Shown piece by piece: positions 44,514 through 55,900 of a stretch of DNA of 64,000 bases. Within the stretch, counting starts at the first letter, position 1, and each line of letters opens with the position of its first letter. The translations under genes and the position numbers were made by a program. Under the pieces are notes generated by a model that saw only the letters and a program-made list of their open reading frames with translations, made no database searches and was not told the DNA's origin. This DNA is from Alectoria sarmentosa. Lineage: Eukaryota > Ascomycota > Lecanoromycetes > Lecanorales > Parmeliaceae. The stretch spans positions 1 to 64,000 of the forward strand of contig WOGZ01000065.1 in the NCBI GenBank assembly GCA_009733775.1, written 5' to 3'.

Positions 44514-45124
44514 ATGGGAGCTCTCAGGACTGCCAAGTTTTATGACAATATGCCTGTGCGATTTTGGCATTTGGACATCGATCCGAACGGCTCCATGACG
44601 CGTGCCGGAGGTGCCAGTGGAAGGCGCACTTCTTTCCAGTCGCGAAGTCGAAACGTTTCAGCCGAGAACCTAGCATCGATGGACGGAGTCGCGTCGAGCG
44701 ATCTCGCCGCAAGCGTATTACAGCCTCGTTTGCAAATTCGCGGCCTAATCCAAGACGGCGACCTTGCGGGTGTGAATGCACTCTTGGTTTGTGTGGTGGT
44801 AGCACTTGCCTCATTGTTTTGGCGATTATCACATGCTGCGGGTTTTGTGTCAGGAGATGTTGGAAGCGGAAGCGGTTAGGCGGCAGAGATACGTATAGAA
44901 TGGGATGCCATCGGGGGTGGAGGTTGCTGATCCTATTCTTTATCCCTAATGACTTCTTATGGTCTCCAATGAAGGTCTCACAACGAGTATCGGAAGAGGA
45001 TGAAGTGACTTCTGGTCCAATAACACCTCTACACATCGAATACAGCGCGGAGAGTCTAGCGAAGGTTCCAAACTACACGACAGCATTACAATCGAATCCA
45101 AGAACTTCAAACAACGATGATTGA
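44514..45124 (+). pseudogene. possible orphan alpha-arrestin (creD/Rod1-like) C-terminal tail
   Basis: Two frames carry arrestin-tail-like sequence: RNVSAENLASMDGV followed by LAASVLQPRLQIRG at about 44650-44745, and VSEEDEVTSGPITPLHIEY then LAKVPNYTTALQSNPRTS at about 44990-45110. Spaced S/T-rich LQ.RL and LxKVPxYxTAL motifs are what I know from the C-terminal tails of fungal alpha-arrestins that deliver HECT ubiquitin ligases to permeases. No arrestin beta-sandwich is present upstream, because TRM7 ends 120 bp before. The two parts are in different phases and need an intron or carry a frameshift. A hydrophobic segment (LLVCVVVALASLFW) in the first frame may be intronic. I infer a truncated relic or an incompletely understood small gene. 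Confidence 0.3.
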
Positions 45125-46689
45125 TCGAGTCTGTATCTAGAACAGACAGTCCGTCACGTGCCTGCAGTACATCATTTTACACTCCTAGCTGCAGCACAGC
45201 TATGTCTGCAGTATATCAGCCTGCACTCTGTCCTCAATGGGGCAGCAAGTTCTGGTCGCAGCAAGCCTGTGATGCATTCAATCCATGTTAACAGACAATG
45301 TGTCACTCGCATTGCAGCCCACTGGTCTACAGCAGCCAGTGTCACCTGCTGGCGACACATATCAAGTATGAAGTACACGCACAGTACAGCAGCACACCTG
45401 TATGCAAGACACTTTTATCTACAATCGATACCTTTGCAGCGTGCTTGTCTAAAGCACACACGCTATAATGACTCCCTACCGAAGAAGGCTAGTACCGAAG
45501 GATGGCCACTGTACCATGTATAGGAAATTGAGTTTCACTAGGGCTAGGGTTAATGTGACCTGGATAGCATGAGCATAGAGAATTGCATAGAGGTGGTCAT
45601 GGACCACTGTGTATATGCCCATAGTGCCGAGATTTCCCTCTGATCCCATGAAAACCAGGTGTTTCCAAGGGAAAATCTCAAACTCCCTCACAACTCAAAT
45701 TCACGCAATTGCCGAGTGAGCAAATTACCCTCTGCCAAAAGTAAAACGGGAAAAACCAACACCACAGACTCTAGCAATTTCTTTTGGGGGGTAAGGGAAA
45801 GGAAGTAGATTGAATGTTGCCCTCAACTTCAACTCAAGTGAACTCTCGAGTGCGCCCGTTGGTGACAGTGATGTCCCTTATGATTGACTGGTACGCAGGA
45901 TCGTTTGACGTCTGGCTGCTGGCGAACTAAAGGAGCGACGTGAAACTGTGCTCACTCTTGAACCGCGAATCCCGATGGGACTCATCGCAGCTGAGAGATG
46001 GGCGGTGTCTCATCCATCCAACACCACGAAGACTTGGAACCTTTGTTCCATTAAGATAGAAATGATAACAATGACGTTTCAAAAACTTCATAAAAGATCT
46101 TTGATATTCAGCGCTCTCCCCTCCGTAGAACGTAGCTTATCACGAACATGCTCTGCAGTGTTTTGATGTTGCCGGCAGTGAAAGATTTGATCGAGGACAG
46201 GGCGTTGAGAATGGTTTCTATCATCTGGTACTCCTTCGTGTTCAACTGCCGCTTCTCCCTGACTGCCGCGCACTGTGTGAGGTCTCATGCAAGGCGCCCA
46301 ATGGTCCGAACCGTCCGTCCAGAGGCCTGAACCGGTCCGATCGAAGCTATTTGTACGGTTCGCAGTCCATCCACACATTTGAACTGGTCTTGAGTAGGTG
46401 TTGACCTATTGGTCTGTTAGACCAACGGGCGCTTTGCCCTTAAGACACTAATTCGGAATGCCAAAAGCCAGCGACAGCGGTTGTTAATAGGTGGGTGAAC
46501 ACCTTTGTTCCGTAGGGATCCGCGAAAATCAGCATTACAGCGCTGATGAGTTAATAGGTGATCGGTAAAGGTGATTCGGCTCGCGGTGGAGCTTTAGATT
46601 TAGAAACAAACACTTTGATTCATTGAAAGCTACTAAACATGACTGTCTATGCAAGTCGAACCTTTCCCCAGACCGTATCCCTTCCTGCG
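45125..46689. other. 1.6 kb intergenic, no supported gene
   Basis: 45150-45460 is peculiar in having many CTGCAG/CAGT-type words and no credible frame. The remainder is ordinary intergenic DNA with short frames on both strands. Confidence 0.4.
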
Positions 46690-47559
46690 CTATGCACACC
46701 CTGTACACATATCCGCTTGATCGCTGTACGTCTCAATATAATTCCAAACCTCCCACACCTTGGGCACTGGGTGAGGCCCTGAACGGCACGCCGCATCCAG
46801 AGGAGTACCTTCATGACCTTTACATACCGTCCCCGTCCCGAGCCTGATCTTATGCTCATGATCCGACTGAACATTATCCTGCATCCACCCTTCCGTATTC
46901 GCCGGAATGGTTTGACACAATCGCTGACACTCTGTGTTCATCTGGGGCGCGGGCATCTTGGTAGTACCGGGCGCGCTGGGATGATTATGCACCTGCCTCT
47001 TCTGCCCATTCCAGAAATAGTAATCTTTGCCCTTGTAGGCTTGGGCGCAAAACTCGTTCCCGTCACCCGTGTCCCAACATTGCTTTAACTCCTCCTCCAT
47101 CCAGGCAAGACATTTAGGCCCTAGCATATACTGCTGGGCCGATCCAATTCTTTGTTGATAATTTCCGTCCATGCTTTCCAATTCGCCGCTCGCACAGGTC
47201 CAGGAGAAGGCGTAGCTTTGGTCCAGGTGCCAGTTGTAGTAGTCGAAGCCGTAGTAACTGCCGAAGTATTGACCGTAGGGAGGAGGGAGGTCTCTGGAGG
47301 GCGTGTCGACGCAGTAGCATTTCGTGAGGCGGAAGACGTCGCCTTCGAGATCGCCGTCGACGCGATGACCGCCGGAGTTGAAGGTGTGTGGGTCGAAGGG
47401 TAGGTTGGCTGTTGTGCGCTTCGCGAGAGTGGGAGCTGAGATGTTGGGTGCTACCGAACTGAGGATGTGAGTTGTGATGTTTTGCGATGTTCGGCCGATC
47501 GGTAGGCTGGTGGTGAGGCTCGCAAGGAAGAGAGCGAGAAGGGTGAGTTTGGGAGACAT
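46690..47559 (-). CDS. secreted cysteine-rich protein with Kex2-type propeptide
   Basis: Single exon of 289 residues. Signal peptide MSPKLTLLALFLASLTTSLP, then a short pro-region with two N-glycosylation sequons (NIT, NIS) ending in LAKR at residues 47-48, a classical Kex2 dibasic processing site. The mature domain has about a dozen cysteines (CYCVDTPSRD, WTCASGE, GPKCLAWMEEELKQCW, EFCAQAY, ECQRLCQTIP, TVCKGHEG, AACRSGP, ending DMCTGCA) and many aromatic residues (YGQYFGSYYGFDYYNWHLD). The even spacing suggests several disulfides. I do not recognise a named family. It is a candidate apoplastic effector or cell-surface protein; no hydrolase motif is visible. Confidence 0.75.
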   Translation of the reverse strand: MSPKLTLLALFLASLTTSLPIGRTSQNITTHILSSVAPNISAPTLAKRTTANLPFDPHTFNSGGHRVDGDLEGDVFRLTKCYCVDTPSRDLPPPYGQYFGSYYGFDYYNWHLDQSYAFSWTCASGELESMDGNYQQRIGSAQQYMLGPKCLAWMEEELKQCWDTGDGNEFCAQAYKGKDYYFWNGQKRQVHNHPSAPGTTKMPAPQMNTECQRLCQTIPANTEGWMQDNVQSDHEHKIRLGTGTVCKGHEGTPLDAACRSGPHPVPKVWEVWNYIETYSDQADMCTGCA

Positions 47560-48975
47560 TCTTGGTTATGCAGTTGTCGTCGTTTGTTAGACCTTTGGGT
47601 GTTGCTTGGTGTGACTGGTAAGAGTGATCAAAGGTGCTTGGATACTCTTTGGAGGTCAGATGGGATGATGATGGGAGATGTGTGAGAAAGATGAAAGGTC
47701 TGAGGATCTGAGGGGGTTAAATAGCCAAATTCTCGAAAAGCCATTATTTTTTAATTGGAATATATCTTGGTCTGACTCATTTCAAGGTGCCGTGCTTGGC
47801 TTTTTTGCACCGTTCGGAATTTGAGAGCTTGGCGACAGGAACTTTAGAGAACATTCCAGATCCTGTGTGCAAGTAACAAGCTCGTACGTGACATAAGGTT
47901 TGTACATCGTATGATAGGTTTGGATAATGAGGCCTTTCGAGGGCTCCCCTCCTCGCTACCTTCTTCAAATCTATATTCGATACGCAGCATCTTTGTAGGG
48001 TCTGGAAAGAGCCCATCCAAAGCGATTATAAGACGGCCTACTCTGCCTTGAAGACGTGGGCCGTCTTAGAAGAGACATTCGCATACACACAAAGTTCTTC
48101 ATAATAAGAGAAGTGATAGCATCTACATCCGTCAGATCTAACGGGACACCAGGGACTTTTGTTTTTAGAAAATTGAAAGGCGAAAGCGTGTGGGATGTGC
48201 AAGCATCGGAGTTGTGCAAGTAATGCAGTCTTCAAGAGCGGTGACGATTGATATGGGAACAGTAGGGAGAAAACTACCATGAGTATAAGGGGCAGGGGAT
48301 TGTGTAAAGCCAGCCCATATCCAGAACATGTTTGACCCAGCACTAGGACAGTTCCGATGTGCAAGGCACTCTTCGACGATGCCGAAGCTCGAGATTGCCG
48401 GTGGCAACTCACCGTGTTGACAATTCATAGCCAAGGACAGCATATTCAGCACAATACACTATCAGTATTCAAGTGGCACTCACAATGGTATTGAAGTTGG
48501 AAGGTGCTTCTTGCTTGAAGGCATTTGCAGCTGGCCATATGCAGCATAGCATGGTGGGGAACTACTACATCTTGCAGCAGGCTTCATAGAAACAATCATC
48601 CTTGCTACCCACATAGAACTGAGCCCATCAGATCTGTTCTCTTCGGCAATCGATTTGCGTGCACACCCGATTGCTCATCGACGTGATATCTCGGAAACGG
48701 GCTAACCATGTTGGAGGTACTTAGTGCTCGATTAGTGGCTTGGCGCGGGTACTACCAAAAAATCGTATCCTCACCCTGGCTCCAAGCAAATTGTTTGACA
48801 TTGATCATAAGATACAAAAACTCTCTCTCTCTCTCTCTTCCTCTTTCACACAATCCTGCCATCTTCTATCTTTGAACCCTTTACCTTATCGGCCCGTCTA
48901 TTAGCGAAAACACCATCGCCTCATATCCACTCAGCTTTCCACAGCTCCATCCTCTACACCTAATACAAGATCTTA
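47560..48975. other. 1.4 kb intergenic with a CT microsatellite
   Basis: Upstream of both flanking genes (divergent). A (CT)n tract at about 48821-48837 lies in the CT-rich leader of the DUF2433 gene. The antisense frames at 47971-48452 have no domain-like sequence. Confidence 0.45.
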
Positions 48976-51605
48976 ATGGCTTCTGTGAGTTTCCGCCTCG
49001 ACCTACCACCCATGCTGTGTCTTGCATGCGCAACATGAAATAGGCGAGACCAGCATGCTGACTACCATATAAGCCACGCCCATACTACAACCAAGGTCAT
49101 CTTCCCAATGGTGCGAACAACTCCACGAACATGACCTCCGCAGGTGGCCAAGGATCCAATTTTCTCCCGAACAACGGCCGTATTGTACAGAGTGGAGGAA
49201 CACGTATTCTGTGCGTTGCTGATGTTCGAGGTATTTCTCATTTGCTCCTCGCACTCGAGCAAGCTCTCAGGTCCTGACCTCAACACAGGCAATTTAAAGT
49301 CATTGAACGACCTGGCCCAGCAAGCAAGAGCAAATTACATAATCCACACCGGCGATTTCGGCTTTTACGATGAAGATTCACTGCAGCGCATTGCCGATAA
49401 GTATGTCTTCTTGACAGCTATGTACTTGCGTAAGCGGGCACGCGACTGACCTGTTTCCTCAGGACTCTCAAGCATGTCGCTCAGTACTCACCCTTACTTT
49501 CCGAAAATACAAAGCGTGTAATACAAGCTTCTCAGCCCCAGAACTTTGACGTCAAACAACGCTTTTCTCCTCATGAGCTTCAGCTCTCCGAACTGTCCAT
49601 GTTCATCGACAAGAAGCTCAAGTTGGATATTCCCGTCTACACCGTCTGGGGCGCTTGCGAAGACGTTCGTGTGCTGGAAAAATTCAGATCCGGAGAGTAC
49701 AAAGTGGACAACCTGCACATTATCGACGAGGCAAATTCTAGGCTCCTGGAGGTTGGTGGAGTGAAGCTGCGACTGCTTGGGCTGGGTGGCGCAGTGGTAA
49801 TGCACAAGCTGTTTGATAACGGAGAGGGCCGCACGACTATTGCCGGAGGACAGGGCACTATGTGGACTACGCTGTTGCAAATGGGGGAACTTGTGGACAC
49901 CGCGAATCGTGTCTATGACCCTACGGAAACCAGAGTCTTCGTCACACATGCTTCGCCAGCACGGGAGGGCCTGCTGAACCAGCTCTCCGTCACCCTCAAG
50001 GCCGACTTCTCTGTATCCGCTGGACTTCATTTCCGGTATGGTAGCTCATACAATGAGTTCAGCGTCAACCCTACTCTGGATCACTACCGTGGGAAGCTTG
50101 CTGCGTCAAAAGCATCTTTCAACGACGTTTGGGAGACAGTCAAGAGCGAGGTAGAGCCAGCTGTATCACAGAATGAGGCCCAAAAACAGCTACTTGACAA
50201 TGCGCTCGACATCGTCACAAAGATGCCTACAGTGGCAAATGGAGGTAATCCCTTCAGCCAGGCTTTGCCTGGGCAAGGTACAGGTGGCCAGGTGGATGAG
50301 AGTGCATTTAAAAATATGTGGAATTTCAATCTGGCAGATGCAGCGTTCGGCTACTTAGTGTTGGAGATTGAGGCTGGAAGAATTGGGACGGAAATGAGAG
50401 CGCAAGGTTTCAACTTTGCACATCGCGGCAGTGGAGGGCCAAAACAGGGTGCTACGCAACCCATTCAATCACCAGCTCAAGGTGGACCAACTAACGCTGT
50501 CATGCAAGGCATGGGACCCACCAACAACCGTGCTCCCGTTGCCCCATCATCCCAATCTACCCAGCAGTTCAGTCAGGCCCAACAACCCGGTCAGCAACCC
50601 AGAAGCCAACAGCCACCCGCGCAGCCGAAACAGGCCCCTGTTCCACCACAACCACAACCACAACCACAACCGCCATCCCAAGCACAACCCCAACCCCAAC
50701 CACAAACGCAGCTGCAAAATAGGGGCCCGACGAGCCAAGCTCGTCCTTCGCCTGCCCCAGCCGCGCCTGCCCAAACCCAAGCGAAGCCAGCTACACCCCA
50801 ACCTACGACTACTACGACCAACGCTGCTCCTTCTACTGCTCCAAGCTCAGAGAAGCAGGCTCCATCAACACAAACGTCCGCACAGGCGTCGGAAAAGGTC
50901 AATGGTGCAACACCGGGTTGGAATAGCACATCCGCCGATCTTCCTTCTACTAGCACGCCATCGACCAAACCTGCTAACAAGCCGGCTTCGCCGGCTGTGG
51001 AGAAGAAGCCAAGCACAGGTCTGTTCATCCACAACATGGAAAGCGAGCAAGCCGTCCGCGATATCTTCCCTGATGAAGACAAATCCAAGATTGTGAAGAT
51101 CGAGAACTATGGCAAGACAAATCACGTAGTCCATTTCGCGAATCACGAAGATGCACTCGCAGCATTAAATCGTCAACCGTCAGAATTCAAGCAGAAAAAC
51201 GCTCCGCAAGCACAGCCGGGCCAACCACGGAAGCCGAACATCAAGTGGTACGATGATCGGGGACCAAAGCCCAAGTTTCGAGAGAACCAGGGCGGCCAAG
51301 GAGCGGGTACCTGGCAGGGAAGCAACCGATCAGCATCTGGATCTGGTCCTACTAGACCTGGATACCAGAGCGATCGCAATGCTAGTGATAGCGAAGGCGG
51401 TCGAGGCCGCGGAGGATTCCAAGGTCGCGGTCGTGGCCGAGGGAACGAGCGAGGCGGTAGGGGAAGCCGTGGTGGACGAGGTGGGGGGAACAACAAGTCT
51501 GGTGGCGATGAGAACTCATCACCTGCAGCACCGGCTGCTCAAGATCCGAAGCCCGCGGCAACGCCTAACCCTGCCACTGCAGCGCCCTCCGGCGGCGCGT
51601 CTTGA
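48976..51605 (+). CDS. DUF2433 calcineurin-like phosphoesterase with RGG-rich tail
   Basis: Four exons, 48976-48984, 49074-49230, 49289-49400 and 49463-51605, give 806 residues beginning MASPRPYYNQGHLPNG. The first coding exon is only nine bases. The N-terminal half is the fungal DUF2433 metallophosphoesterase-like domain: TRILCVADVRGNLKSLNDL, ANYIIHTGDFGFYDEDS, VYTVWGACEDVRVLEKF, LRLLGLGGAVVMHKLFD and TRVFVTHASPAREGLLNQL. These correspond to the D-x-H/GD/GN/H metal-ligand blocks, although the first block reads DVRG rather than DxHG. A long P/Q-rich disordered stretch follows. An RRM-like module (STGLFIHNMESEQAVRDIF, HVVHFANHEDALAALN) and an RGG box (GGRGRGGFQGRGRGRGNE) end the protein, pointing to RNA binding. 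Enzymatic activity and substrate are unknown. Confidence 0.85.
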
Positions 51606-52908
51606 TTTGTCTCGGCTCGACACCTTTTCAGCAGAGTATGGCGCTCAAAACGATCAAATTTCCTTCGGAGAAGACACAGCGCAAGGTGTTGGGACGTGAT
51701 CTCGATGTTTTCCAATTACTTGACTGGCCCCCTTAGAACTAGACTTTTGTCAAGCAGAAGAGGCGGCTGAGGATGGAACGTGGGGGGTTTTGCGAGAGCT
51801 TTACATGGCTCATTTCATCCATACAGGGCCCGAAGATCTTCTCAGCAAGTCGGTCAACGAGCATTATTAGCATTCGTGTATCAAGCCCATTAGCAATGTA
51901 GTCTAGCTTCGAAAAAGTAGTTGCTGATACCTGATACCCAGTAATATAGAGAACGTATAGCGATCCTTTTGGCTGAAATAGGTACCGGGTTATCTGGCGA
52001 GTAAAATACTATCTTCTAGCCAAATAGTCCGTCTGAACCTCGTTTAGAACAGTATCTTATATGCAAAAGGGTCTTATAACACTGTAGTATCGTATAACCT
52101 GAGGCGCTAGTCACATATCTTAATAAGCATACTGTGACCAATCGGAGAAAGATTTGAGAGGGAGAATATATCTATTACAAAAACATAAAACATTATGAAT
52201 AGTCTATATTCAATTACTCTACGTCGTTCTTCTAATATTTTATTATTCAAACCCTGCTGAGATCATTATCAAAGAATATTATACCGCCAAAGAATTTATT
52301 TTGCCCTGCGAATTTATTGAATAAGTAACTTTAATAAGCGGTAATTGAGATTCGTATCTTACAGTCTAATTATGGCCTACGTCTGAAAATCGTCATTTTG
52401 AACGGTATCTTATATGCAATACTATCTTATAACGCTGTAGTATTTTACTCGCCAGATAACCCGGTACGTACTTTCACACTGCACGTTGGGCAGCAGTGCC
52501 TGCAGGGTGAAGTTCCCCAGGTTATGTTGAACCCTAAAGCTAGCTTTACGTGGCCTAGCTGGTGATCTGCCGCCAGCCTCATGGTGTCTTAGGTTTGCGT
52601 GCTTTGAATCAACAAGAGCTTCCTGCACTTCTTCTGTTGTTACAGGGACTCAAGAAAGCAATACTCCTTCTTCATTCTATGATCTACAATCTGCCCACTT
52701 ATCTACATAATATGTCTTGCTATTGAGTCCATAAATACCAAAATACCACGTTAGTGCATCTACTGCTGCCTATCTCCAATATTCTACATACCGCTTCTCG
52801 ATCTGCCATTTCCAGAAGATTCCGAACTTATCATCTCATCAGCCTATCTACCCCAAGACTCACTAGTGGCGTCCTTATATTTACAAGGGCCAAGTGCCCG
52901 GTTCCTTG
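51606..52908. other. intergenic region hosting a MITE
   Basis: No gene is seen. 51985-52464 is a miniature inverted-repeat element (separate entry). The last 250 bases are the probable promoter and leader of the NPC1 homologue. Confidence 0.5.
51985..52464. mobile_element. Tc1/mariner-type MITE with 26-bp terminal inverted repeats
   Basis: CCGGGTTATCTGGCGAGTAA (continuing AATACT) at 51985-52010 is repeated perfectly in inverse orientation at 52439-52464, and both ends are flanked by TA, the target-site duplication of Tc1/mariner/pogo elements. The 480-bp interior is AT-rich and has no coding capacity, so the element is non-autonomous. Inside, a roughly 60-bp segment beginning GTCTGAA and containing GTATCTTATATGC and CTGTAGTAT occurs twice as direct repeats (about 52031-52090 and 52381-52443). 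Confidence 0.85.
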
Positions 52909-55900
52909 ATGATGGTCGCGTCGTCCAGGTCCAGGTTGCACAAGATGCTGCTCGGCTTCGCCACTCTTGCCGTCTTGTGTCTCAATGTGCTGGGAAGTGA
53001 GGAGAACTGGACTGTGAAGCATGAGGAGGGGCGATGTGCAATGAGGGGACAATGTGGAAAGAAGTCATTCTTCGGTGGCGAATTGCCGTGTCCAGACAAT
53101 GGCTTGGCCGAGGAGCCAGATGAGGATACCAGGACGAAGCTCGTTGCGATATGTGGAGATGATTGGAATGAAGGGGATGTTTGCTGCGACGAAGCCCAGG
53201 TAAGGTCCGATGCGAGGAGGACTGAAAATCCGAATAAGAGACTAACTCAAACTAGGTCGACAATTTAAGAAGCAATCTCAAACGCGCTGAAGGTATAATA
53301 GCAGGTTGCCCGGCGTGTAAAACAAATTTCTTCAGCCTGTTTTGCACCTTCACCTGCTCTCCAGACCAGTCGCTCTTTGTCAACGTTACAGACTTCGAGG
53401 AAAAGTCTGGAAAGCTTCTCGTGACGGAACTGGACAACCTTTGGTCAGACGATTACGGGAAGGGGTTCTACGACAGCTGCAAAGATGTGAAATTCACTGG
53501 CGGCAACGTCATGGGTTTTATCGGTGGCAACGCCAAGAATTACACTTCGTTCCTCAAGTTTCTTGGAGACGTCAAGCCGTTTGGAAGCCCGTTCCAGATC
53601 AACTTCCCTAGGCCTTCGAGTAAGCCATTTGAGGACATGACTGCATCAGACCCAATTCCGAAAGCATGCAATGATACAGACGAGGCATATCGATGCGCTT
53701 GCACTGACTGTGAAGCATCGTGCCCAAAGCTGGCAAAGGTCACGGAGCAAGAGTATTGCCATGTCGGAGCTCTTCCATGCCTATCTTTTGCTGTGATCAT
53801 TGTCTACTGTGTCTTCTTACTACTTCTGGTCACAGCAGTCTCTGGGCACATTGCGTATCAGAAACACAACCAACGGAAGAGCGAAAGATTACAACTTTTG
53901 CAAGATGCCGCCCTAAGCGATGACGAGGACGAAAGTGAAATGGTTCACAATGCTGGCACGATAGACCGACCGCAAAGACAGTACAGATTCAACGCCATCT
54001 GCGATAGCGCCTTCAACCATCTCGGAAGAAAGTGCGCCAGGTATCCCCTAATTACCATAGGCGTCAGTGTTCTCGTTATCGTCGTACTGAGCATCGGGTG
54101 GATCAATTTCGAAGTGGAGACTAATCCGGTCCGGCTATGGGTCAGTCCGTCATCTTCCGCCGCGAAAGAGAAAGCGTTCTTTGACCAGAGCTTCGGACCT
54201 TTCTATCGAGCAGAGCAAGCGTTCGTGGTCAATGATACACAACCGTCCGGTCCTGGACCTGTCTTGAGCTACGATACGTTGGGATGGTGGTTTGACGTCG
54301 AGGCTCGAGTCCAACGCAGGATGTCACCTAAAGAAGGTGTCGCGTTCAGTGACGTATGCTTCAACCCTACTGGAGAGGCTTGCGTCGTACAATCTTTGAC
54401 TGGCTACTTTGGCGGCTCTTTCGCAAGTGTGGACGCGGATACTTGGCAAGAATATCTGAGGCATTGCACCACTCAGCCTGGCAGCCAAGAATGTCTTCCT
54501 GATTTCCAACAACCACTCGACAAAGATATCATCCTTGGCGGGTATGAGAAGAATGGTGACATTCTCGGCGCTGAAGCCATGATCGTCACCTGGGTTGTTA
54601 ATAATCATGACGAAGGGTCAGTCGGAGAGAATCGTGCATTAGACTGGGAAGAGGGACTCATCAGCGTCCTCAAAGATGCACAAAGCGAAGCCAAGGAACG
54701 AGGATTGCGGCTTTCATTTTCCACCGAGAGGAGTCTTGAGGAGGAGCTGAACAAGTCAACCAACACAGATGCCAAGATTGTGGTGATAAGTTACATCATC
54801 ATGTTTATCTACGCTTCGCTGGCTCTGGGATCTACGACATTGTCTGTTAGATCCATTCTACACAATCCTGCGAACGCGCTAGTAGCATCGAAGTTCACCC
54901 TTGGTGTCATCGGCATTGTCATTGTACTGATGTCAGTCTCTGCTTCTGTGGGCTTGTTCTCGGCTTGCGGTATCAAGGTCACTCTGATCATTGCTGAGGT
55001 TATTCCTTTCCTGGTGCTCGCCGTTGGAGTAGACAACATCTTCCTCATCGTGCACGAATTTGAAAGGGTCAATATCAGCCATCCAGACGAGGAAGTAGAA
55101 ACTCGGATCGCCAAAGCACTCGGCCGGATGGGACCCAGTATCCTTCTCTCTGCTTCAACAGAGACAATTGCCTTTGCGCTTGGAGCTGCTGTAGGCATGC
55201 CTGCCGTGAAGAACTTCGCAGTCTATGCTGCTGGTGCTGTCCTGATCAACGCTCTGCTGCAAGTCACGATGTTTGTATCGGTGCTTGCATTGAACCAGCG
55301 GAGAGTGGAAAGCAGCCGAGCAGATTGTTTCCCATTCGTAAAGGTCAAGCGAGCAGATATAGGAAGCGCCCAGGGGGCTGGCGCATATGGCTATGATGAC
55401 GAAGGTCCTCTGCAGAAGTTTATTCGCAAAGTTTATGCGCCTTTTCTCCTCGATCGAAGAGTCAAAGTCACAGTCGTTGTATTCTTCCTCGGCCTTTTCA
55501 CTGCAGGCCTAGCTCTCATACCAGAGGTTGCACTCGGTCTAGACCAGCGCATCGCCTTCCCACGAGGCTCATACCTGATCCCCTACTTCAACGATTTGGA
55601 TGCCTACTTCAATACTGGACCTCCGGTATACTTTGTGGTCCATGACGCCTACGTTACTGAGCGCCCAGAGCAACGTTCCATCTGTGGCCGCTTCTCCACC
55701 TGCGAGTCCTACTCTCTAACCAACGTCCTGGAGCAAGAGTCCAAGCGCCCCAACATATCCTACATCTCTGGCTCCACTGCCAGTTGGATCGACGACTTCT
55801 TCACCTGGCTCAATCCGATCAACGAAGCCTGCTGCGTCGAGCACGGCAAGACATGCTTCGAAGGCCGTGATCCACCTTGGAACATCACCCTCTACGGCAT

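Noticed and set aside
45158..45523. 121-codon plus-strand frame
   Set aside because: Composition dominated by the CTGCAG/CA-rich patch; no domain or start context.
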